DNA of 64,000 nt from Chamaelirium japonicum (taxonomy: Eukaryota > Streptophyta > Magnoliopsida > Liliales > Melanthiaceae). Location of the stretch: positions 31,729,126 through 31,793,125 of the forward strand of contig OX393549.1 of the NCBI GenBank assembly GCA_947650365.1. The letters are read 5' to 3'. Of the stretch, positions 57,321 through 64,000 are shown piece by piece. The notes under the pieces were generated by a model. It ran no database searches, was not told where the DNA came from, and was given only the letters and a program-made list of their open reading frames with translations. The position numbers and the translations under genes are program-made. Numbering within the stretch: the stretch's first letter is position 1; each line of letters opens with the position of its first letter.

Positions 57321-57653
57321 TGTTAACGGTTAGTCCCACATCGGTGAGGGAGGCACTCATCACCCGCTGTGGACCTCCTCTTACAACCCGGGTTTTGGGC
57401 CTTGAGGGTATTTAACATGGTATCAGAGCTAGCTTGTTTCTTGCTCCTGCTCCGGGTGCTCCCCACCGATTGTGCCTTGCCATGCGTGCTCTGCGTGGGA
57501 GGATCCTTGCCACGCGTGCTCCGCGTGAGGGGGAGTGTTAACAGATAGTCCCATATCGGTGAGGGAGGCACTCATCACCCACTTAATATACCCGCTGTGG
57601 ACCTCCCCTTACAACCCGGGTTTTGGGGCGTGACCGTGTGAGGGTATCTAACA
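57321..57653 (+). mobile_element. Intact TRIM, 333 bp
   Basis: LTRs 57321-57417 and 57536-57653, TSD TATAT (57316-57320 and 57654-57658). TGGTATCAGAGC (57418-57429) follows the first LTR and a GTGAGGGGGAG tract precedes the second. The first LTR lacks CACTTAATATAC-type sequence kept in the second. Confidence 0.9.
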
Positions 57654-57716
57654 TATATATAGATAGAATACAGTTGGGGGAAATTGCTTCTTTACGAAGT
57701 GTGCGCGTGCGTGAAC

Positions 57717-57730
57717 GTTTGTGTGTGTGT

Positions 57731-57826
<96 letters not shown>
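57717..57826. repeat. (GT)n-(GA)n microsatellite
   Basis: A GT run followed by about 30 GA units. The phrase GAGAGAGCACTTTGGTTGC then repeats at 57819-57837 and 57849-57867. Confidence 0.95.
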
Positions 57827-58240
57827 ACTTTGGTTGCTTGAGTGAGAGAGAGAGCACTTTGGTTGCTTGAGTCCTCAATTTCTTGATATCTTCAATCGAT
57901 TACCTGATTATTTTTTTGTTTTGTCATGCTGTTTGGAGATTGCGTTGCTCTGTTGGAATATGAGGAGAGAGAGAGAGAGCTTGGTTTTGTTAGTCCTTTT
58001 TGTGTTTAGTTTCTTAATATCTTCAATTGGTCACTTGCGTTTTTTTCCTTTCATCCTATTTAGAGAATAGGTTGTGGTATTGGCGTATGCGATGGCTCCT
58101 TTGTACGCTAGCCTCATGCAGGCTGGAGGCTTCCGAAAGCATTACTTTTCAGGAAACACATCATTAACTGCCATTTATTTACAGCCTATTTATGGTGATA
58201 CAATAGCTTAAACAACCCTCCCAAGTTTTTTTTTCCCTTT

Positions 58241-58566
58241 TGTTGAGGAAGTCCACCGATTAGTCCCACATTAGTAAAGAGGGCACCTAACACCAGCTTA
58301 ATATATCCTCTGTGGACCTCCCCTTACGACCCGGGTTTTGGGGCGTGAGGGTATCTAACATGGTATCAGAGCTGGGTTCACCGTCTCCCTCCGGATGCAG
58401 CCCCTTCCAATTGTGCCTCGCTCCGCATGCTCCGCTTGAGGTGGGGTGTTGAGGAAGTCCACCGGTTAGTCCCACATCGGTAAAAGGAGCACCTAACACC
58501 AACTTAATATACCCTCTGTGGACCTCCCCTTACGACCCGGGTTTTGGGGTGTGAGGGTATCTAAAA
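58241..58566 (+). mobile_element. Intact TRIM, 326 bp, second subfamily
   Basis: LTRs 58241-58360 and 58447-58566 start TGTTGAGGAAGTCCACCG. TSD CCTTT is at 58236-58240 and 58567-58571. The primer-binding site TGGTATCAGAGC is at 58361-58372. The last LTR ends CTAAAA instead of CTAACA, and the TSD confirms that this is the true end. Confidence 0.9.
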
Positions 58567-58571
58567 CCTTT

Positions 58572-59456
58572 GATCCTCTCTTGGCTTACATAGTGCCTAA
58601 TTTGGTGCAAGAGCAACCATCAAGTGGCAACCCTTTTGATTTCTTCTCTGATTTGGGAATGCATACCATCTTGCAATCACCTTCTATTGGCACTTTCGCA
58701 ATAAATAGCTGCCCATCCTCTTGGACCACCTACTTCTCAAGTGTTCTTTTTCATATCTTTCTGAACTGAATTAAATATGCCAGGTAAAGTGGCAACCTAA
58801 GGAGATAGTGCCATCAAAGACTTCTTTTCGAAAAAGGAAAAAAGAAAACATTCTTTTTGAGAACCTGAAGATGTAAGCATTCTTGACACACAAATTAGCA
58901 TGGAATTGATTTGCAAATCTCAGGGAGGAGGATCAAAGTTCTCTTTTTTTCCTCTTAAAGCATCAATTTTGTAGGGCTTTCTAGTATACGGATTAGATTA
59001 TTCGCTGAAAATGTCCAACATGGAATGTCTTTGACAATCCATGTTCTAGCCTAACTCTGCAGTTAAACTGGTAATCAATGTATTTGTACAGACATGCATC
59101 TATCCATACTTGCTCTGCTGCTTCTGCATCGGCACTTTGCATTTGTCTTTGACAATCCTTGTATAGTTGGACGCTGCGAAAGCTGAGGGAAAGGAAAATA
59201 GGGGGGGCTGACAACGACCTAAACCCTGACCTATTTCCATCCTTATTTCCCTCTCCCTCACTTTCGTGGCACCCAAACATCTCACAAGAAGACAGGGTTA
59301 TGCCACCACTAGTGAAAAGTCCAGATTATATATGATTTTTATTTAACTGTAACTTATCATCTGCTGAGAAAGCTTTTCCCCACCATTTAAGGAGAGAAAG
59401 ACAAGACGGTTATGAAGCTCTTAATGAAAGCCCAGGCCCATGTTTGGTTTTTTTAG
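58572..59456. other. Probable 3'-UTR intron, middle
   Basis: No feature recognised. Confidence 0.4.
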
Positions 59457-59734
59457 AGGGTAAATTACACATTACCCCCCTGAAGTTTAGCTCAAAAACA
59501 CTTAACCCCCCTATAGTTTAAAAACTACATTTTACCCCCTTCAATTCAGTTTTGATCAGATAAAAATTACCAAATGAGGAAAGTAAGTAGTTGACAAAAG
59601 GAGGTATTGTGCTAACATTTTAAACTTTAGGGTGCGATTTGGAACAAAATAAACTACAGGGGGGTTAGGTGTTCTTGAGCTAAACTTCACGGGGAGACCG
59701 GGGGGGGGGGGGGGGGCAAAGTGTAATTTACCCT
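59457..59734. mobile_element. MITE with perfect 14-bp terminal inverted repeats
   Basis: AGGGTAAATTACAC (59457-59470) and GTGTAATTTACCCT (59721-59734). Sub-terminal pairs CTGAAGTTTAGCTCAA and TTGAGCTAAACTTCAC extend the symmetry. A 16-18 base G run precedes the right end. T-rich flanks hide the TSD. Confidence 0.82.
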
Positions 59735-59995
59735 TTTTTAATTATTATTTTATAAATTCAAAACAAGTTTTCCTCCACCTTTGAAGGGTTGTGTTTGCCA
59801 CTTTGATAATTAAATACCTAATAAGGATTGCTGACTAGAATCTGCTCTTATCAAAAAATAAGATGAAAAATGAAAGGAGTTTATTTTTTTTTCCTAATTA
59901 CTTCTCTGTTACCAAACAACGTACCGACCTTCTGTTTTGGTGTACTGACCATGCAATTCGATAATTAACGTCTAGCGTATCTTCTATGCTTACAG

Positions 59996-60260
59996 GTGTT
60001 TGTAGACATCTGCGGAGGATCAGAGAGATCATTCGGCGAATTTCCTGGTGATGATCTATACCTTAATTTCTTGATGTATTTGATACTCCGTTCGTTTCCA
60101 ATATAAACCCATACATTTTTTTTTGTACCCAATCAAGCGATTGCTTCTACTTATCAAGGAAGAAAGAAGATTGAATCATATTTCCTTCGATTGTAGTATA
60201 CATCTCTCATCGGAAATGAAACCATAGTCTAGCTCGCTGTGTAATCTACAAAAATAAAAG
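59996..60260 (+). other. Possible 3'-UTR exon of the UP3-like gene
   Basis: Acceptor CTATGCTTACAG ends at 59995. Joining it to the donor at 57031 would keep the stop and add non-coding tail. AATAAA at 60253-60258 could serve as a poly(A) signal. Inferred from splice signals only. Confidence 0.4.
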
Positions 60261-60314
60261 GAACTGTATTTTTTCGGCTCTAGGAGAAGGTATCAGGATC
60301 CTGGTGAAACCTGA

Positions 60315-60578
60315 TCAGTTGTGTAGTGGGTTTGGACCCTGAGGCACCAATCTCTTGGATTCTCCATAGGTAATATCATCGTCATCGTCATGCTTCTGAG
60401 AGGTCGACGCCGTTGAGAAATACCCCATGGATGGCCCAGAGTACTCTCCCTCCCCCCGCAACGCCGCCACTCTGTCGGTAATTCTCCGGCCATAGCTGAA
60501 GCTGGAAAGTTGCGAGACGGATAGTAGTAGCAGGAGGAGGAACCATAAGGGCAGCGGGGGGGAATTCTTGGATCGCAT
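60315..60578 (-). CDS. CLE: CLE-family signalling peptide precursor, 87 aa
   Basis: The minus strand encodes a small secreted prepropeptide: basic start MRSKNS, a hydrophobic signal segment (about residues 9-28, six leucines in a row), a variable linker with a poly-Asp run, and at the very C terminus (residues 76-87) the 12-residue CLE motif RLVPQGPNPLHN directly before the stop. Known CLE peptides are cut from such precursors and bind CLV1/BAM-type receptor kinases. The motif is one residue from the form I associate with CLE9/10 (RLVPSGPNPLHN), so that group is most likely. I chose the ATG at 60578 because it precedes the signal segment directly; an in-frame ATG further up (60674) would bury it. 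A TATTAATA box lies near 60700. Single exon, normal length, tail-to-tail with the UP3-like gene. Confidence 0.92.
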   Translation of the reverse strand: MRSKNSPPLPLWFLLLLLLSVSQLSSFSYGRRITDRVAALRGEGEYSGPSMGYFSTASTSQKHDDDDDITYGESKRLVPQGPNPLHN

Positions 60579-61164
60579 GGTCAGGATGTGAGGTAGAGAG
60601 CACAAGAGAAGGCAATGGAAGTTCTTAGGGGAGGAAGAGAGGGAATGTGGGCAAGGTTGAATTGTGCTGAGCATGGCTGGTGGCTTGTGGGCAAGTATTA
60701 ATATGGGGCCAGCTCCTATGGTGGGGAAGACAGCCTTTGCAGAATTACCAAAACGACCTTGCGGTATTAGCCAAATTACCTGCATTCTCATGGGTTCCCT
60801 CTGATCTTTGCAGGAGGTTGCGGGAGGCTACTTTCGGCATTGCCAATCCAATGGGGGGTGGTGGTGGAAAGACTGTAGTGATAGTTTATGGGTGTTGACC
60901 AATATTTGAGGTGGGTCATAGGCCATTTATTTTAATTTTTTTTTTAGTAGTATATGCATTTTAGTCACACTTATTAGAAAATGATCAGCTTAGCTCTATA
61001 CAAGTCCTCAAGGTGAGGTGTGCATTGGGAGGGAATAGAAAACTTGTATGGCCTTATCAGGTGGGACCTACACTCAGACCTGCAGCTGATTATGTTATGG
61101 AAAGCAGAGACGTGGACTAATTGTAAGCGATGAAGATTGTCGGAAGTTTATGTCATGATGAGCT
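60579..61164 (-). promoter_or_regulatory. Upstream region of the CLE gene
   Basis: About 590 bp between the CLE ATG and a truncated TRIM. A TATA-like TATTAATA lies near 60696-60703. No other box is supported. Confidence 0.4.
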
Positions 61165-61381
61165 TGTTAGATACCCTCACACCACAAAACCCGGGTTGTA
61201 AGGGGAGGTTCACAACAGCTATATTATGCGGCCAGTAGGTGCCCCCCTTACCGATGTGGGACTGAATCAGTGGACTTTTTCAACCCCTCCTCTCACATAG
61301 AGCATGTGTGGCAAGGCGCAATCGGTAAGGGCGCACCCGGAGCAGAAGGAACCATGTTAGATACCCTCACACCCCAAAACC
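61165..61381 (-). mobile_element. Truncated TRIM upstream of the CLE gene
   Basis: A first LTR starts at 61165 (TGTTAGATACCCTCACACC) and runs to about 61266. A second start of the same LTR at 61355 breaks off after ACCCCAAAACC (61380). The primer-binding site between them is lost. Confidence 0.72.
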
Positions 61382-62046
61382 AGCTAAATGTTTGTCGGCC
61401 ACAGTCAGATGAGGATCATCGATCTGGATGGCTGGAATTCCCGCAGGTCAAGTATCATCGTGATCGTTTGATTGATGGACCTCTTCGGGGATGGAATCGA
61501 TGGAGACTTTAGGGTTATCGAGTGTCGCCCGACGAATCCAACTGGGGCCGGCTGTCACAGGGCTAGTGGGTTCAATTAGGCAGAGCCTTATTAATTGTTG
61601 GGAACTCATTATCAGAAGGTAGTACTCAACCCTAAAAAAAAATAATGGGTCATTGGCTTCAAGTGAGCAACATTTTTCAAGCATGGAGCTTTACCTCAGC
61701 TGGAGTCTAAAGCACGATTAATCAATTTTAAGTTGGTCATTAAGTCTAAATCTTAGCTTGTCAAACTGTATAAACAATGATGGATGACTTAATCAGAGGT
61801 GAAGGCATATTCAACTAGCCTTTTATGGCGCGGGGACTGTGGTCGGCTTTAAGAGTTCCTCATAGAACAACTAGTCTATTGTTTCTGCCTAGTTCAGATC
61901 TCCTCCAGTCGGTCGGTGGGTTCGATGCACATCACAGCTGCATGTGGTCGTTGGAGTGCGATTCACTTTTGGGTTGCCAATCATCGTACGTCTGCAATGC
62001 AGAGCACCTTAGGTCTTTATTTAAGTTAAGGACATGGTTTGTTGGG
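61382..62046. other. No gene recognised
   Basis: No splice-supported frame. Open frames are short and without motifs. Confidence 0.4.
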
Positions 62047-62633
62047 ATATTAGCTAAAGTCCCTCCCAAATACACGTTTTGTACAGCAAGTTCCTAACAA
62101 AAAATGTTTTAACTTTTTAATCCTGTGAGTGATAAAACCGTCCCTCTATTACCCCTCAAGCAATAGTACCAATTCATCTTCGATAAGAGTATCAATTCGG
62201 TTTGGTAAGCGTATCAATTAGCCAAATTGATATTGTTTGGTAAGCGTATCAATTAGCCAAATTGATATTGTTGCTACAGTGATTTCACTGTAGCTACTAC
62301 AATGATTTCACTATAGCAACAATATCAATTTGGTTTGATACGAGTATCAATTAGCCGAATTGATATTGTTGCTACAGTGATTTCAGTGTAATAACAATAT
62401 TAATTATATTTGATAAAAATATTAATTAGCCGAATTGATACTCTTGCTACAGTGGTTTCATTATAGTAGCTACAATGAACTCATTATAGCAACCGCTACA
62501 TGTACAATGTCAACCGTTGAATTGAGACTTGTTGGAGACGAATTGGAAAGGCGGTTTTGTCATTTGAAAGGGTAAAAAAAGAGTAGGGGGTTTACTGTAG
62601 CACATGCTGTTTTGGAGGGACTTGGTATAATAT
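62047..62633. mobile_element. MITE with AAGTCCCTCC ends and internal hairpin modules
   Basis: The ends ATATTAGCTAAAGTCCCTCC and, inverted, ATATTATACCAAGTCCCTCC pair well. Inside, modules of GTATCAATTAGCC(A/G)AATTGAT and GCTACAGTGATTTCACTGTAG recur in both orientations, including an adjacent direct copy at 62196-62268. No coding. Confidence 0.65.
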
Positions 62634-62799
62634 TAAAACATTGTCTAATATAGCATCTGCTAAAAGGACTTTAGGTTACGTTTTGCTTTCTTTTATCTTA
62701 GTTATTGATTAAGTTTGAGTATTTCAACCAACCCTTCACTGAGTGTGTGCAGTTCATTATCGAATTTTGATGAAATTTACCAACGTTGCTTTGGGCGGT

Positions 62800-63070
62800 T
62801 GGTAGTGGTACTGCTCCTCGTGGGCACTAACCCGGGTTTGATACCTGTTCTTTGTGGCGCTCCTGCTCGATGGTGGCGCGCATTCCTGTTGGTAGATGGG
62901 CCCTTCCCTGGTCTGGGCGGCGATCGTGATCGCTGGTGTGGCGACTTTTGTGGGCCAAGTGGGCCTATCCTCTTTTCCGGTTCGGATCCGGTAGCTGTGT
63001 GTGGTTCACCCTGTGACTTCTGGGTCTGACTAGTGCCCAAGAGAGACCACGGTTCGAAGCCTGCCTACCT
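62800..63070 (+). mobile_element. Possible SINE-like segment
   Basis: TGGTAGTGGTA and GGGTTTGATACC (62833-62844) resemble Pol III A and B boxes. A second B-box-like GGTTCGAAGCC lies at 63052-63062. No TSD or tail is clear. Confidence 0.3.
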
Positions 63071-63348
63071 CTTCAGCAACCAACTTGTTAGTGGGCCCCT
63101 TTTGAATGACTTGGAACACAAACAACACAAAAGAAGGGAATTGTTGGCGCAATCAACCAATCAATGCCACATTCACGGATGGTGGCCCACCGAATTAACA
63201 TTTGTGATCAATGAGCCGCAGGCCTTGGTGGGCCCTAATTGGGCCGTGGTTAGTCTCCATTCCATCATCTTATTTAGGAGAGTTTTAATTGCAAGCCAAC
63301 ACACACATACACACTAGTGTGAATAATAAAATATTCATCACGAAATAG

Positions 63349-63540
63349 GTGAGTTCGCAAAGCAATTGATGCTTGGGTGTGGAAGGTTGCGGGTTCAATT
63401 CCTCCCACCCTCGAGTAACTCGAGGATTGCGCAGGGAAACTTCCGAGTAGATCGGTGTGTATTTCTGGAGAGATTAGTCTGAGCCCCTGAAGTGGTTCCA
63501 TTGCATGAAAGGTTTCGGGACATAGGTAGATCTAAAAACA
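63349..63540 (+). mobile_element. tRNA-derived SINE, older copy
   Basis: B box GGTTCAATTCC (63392-63402), A-box-like TTCGCAAAGCA before it, and the family tail CGAAAGGTTTCGGGACA-like text then A-rich end align with 33202-33413. No TSD recognised. Confidence 0.7.
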
Positions 63541-64000
63541 ATTGAAAAAATAAAGGGGGACTTAGTGAGCCATCCCTGCCTGACAAAGAGATCAGTTAAG
63601 CTGAAGGACTTTGAAATATTATGGATGAAAATACCCTCTATAATATTTTAAATCTTCTTTTGCCATGCCACCAAATCAGTGAATCCTGCCGGAGTTGGTC
63701 GCTGCCACCGAAACACCAAACGCCGCTGCCGGAGCTACTTGTCGTTGCAACCGAATCAAATCTAACCGGCCCTAACTCTAATCCTAAGATCTATAGGCTA
63801 TGAGATGAACCCTATACCTAGGGTCCTCAGCCGAACCCCGAACCAAAAGCCGCCACTGCCGGAGTTGCTCAAGAGAGGCGGGAGAAGAAACAAAAGAGGA
63901 TGGTTTAAGATTTACCAAAAAACATAGAGATCTTAGGCTAAATGGAACTTTAGGAGGTCATGTTCACATGATGGATCTGTTGTCAAAGACCTCTCACAGA
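63541..64000. other. No gene recognised at the right edge
   Basis: Repeated GCTGCCGGAG(C/T)T(A/G) phrases occur at 63690-63860. No feature is supported before the edge. Confidence 0.35.

Noticed and set aside
57583-57878. Leu/Ser- and Thr/His-rich frames
   Set aside because: Translations of the GT/GA microsatellite.
60388-60674. Longer CLE start at an in-frame upstream ATG, and an overlapping frame
   Set aside because: The longer start places the signal segment well inside the protein. The overlapping frame lacks any motif.
63033-63062. Possible tRNA gene from a GGTTCGAAGCC B box
   Set aside because: No cloverleaf could be drawn around it. It more likely belongs to SINE-like sequence.

Overview
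The window is nuclear DNA of a flowering plant. Multi-exon genes with GT-AG introns, a CLE signalling-peptide gene, LTR retrotransposons primed by initiator tRNA-Met (TGGTATCAGAGC-type sites), TRIMs, hAT MITEs, a Helitron, L1/RTE LINE debris and tRNA-derived SINEs all point that way. I cannot name the species. Nothing prokaryotic is present, no CRISPR array, and I recognise no tRNA or rRNA gene.

The left half (1-33 kb) is almost entirely transposon debris. It holds a complete non-autonomous LTR element (260-3111), a deleted minus-strand Copia element that shares its leader repeats (5588-9765) and carries a nested hAT insertion, a five-LTR TRIM array with two nested hAT elements inserted into an old RTE-type LINE (10147-12675), Copia fragments (13.4-14.5 kb and 16.5-17.3 kb), two frame-compatible exons of a methyl-CpG-binding-domain gene (18.65-18.96 kb, minus), a hAT MITE, a four-LTR TRIM array (24.7-25.5 kb), a decayed hAT element with a ZMYM1-like transposase (about 25.8-29.65 kb) and an intact TRIM (30419-30752).

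The right half is organised around one host gene on the + strand. It encodes a 300-residue stress-response A/B-barrel (Dabb) protein of the UP3 type, with nine coding exons between 36766 and 57027. All splice phases join without a break. Its promoter, exon 1 and exon 2 are tandemly duplicated: block A (33185-35570) and block B (35793-37942) differ by roughly 2% by eye, so the gene has two possible first-exon sets. A truncated hAT end sits at the A/B junction. A SINE with a 16-bp target duplication lies in A, while B shows the empty site, which gives the order of events.

The introns of this gene carry a Copia/TRIM composite with a nested palindromic hairpin element, a Ty3/gypsy remnant whose LTR has a tandem array of TGACGTCA-like boxes, a hAT MITE, an L1 LINE and a small Helitron. 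A probable 3'-UTR intron holds two intact TRIMs and a MITE. Tail-to-tail with this gene, on the minus strand at 60315-60578, is an intact CLE prepropeptide gene ending in a canonical 12-residue CLE motif. A truncated TRIM lies about 0.6 kb upstream of the CLE start. The last 3 kb hold a MITE and SINE sequences.
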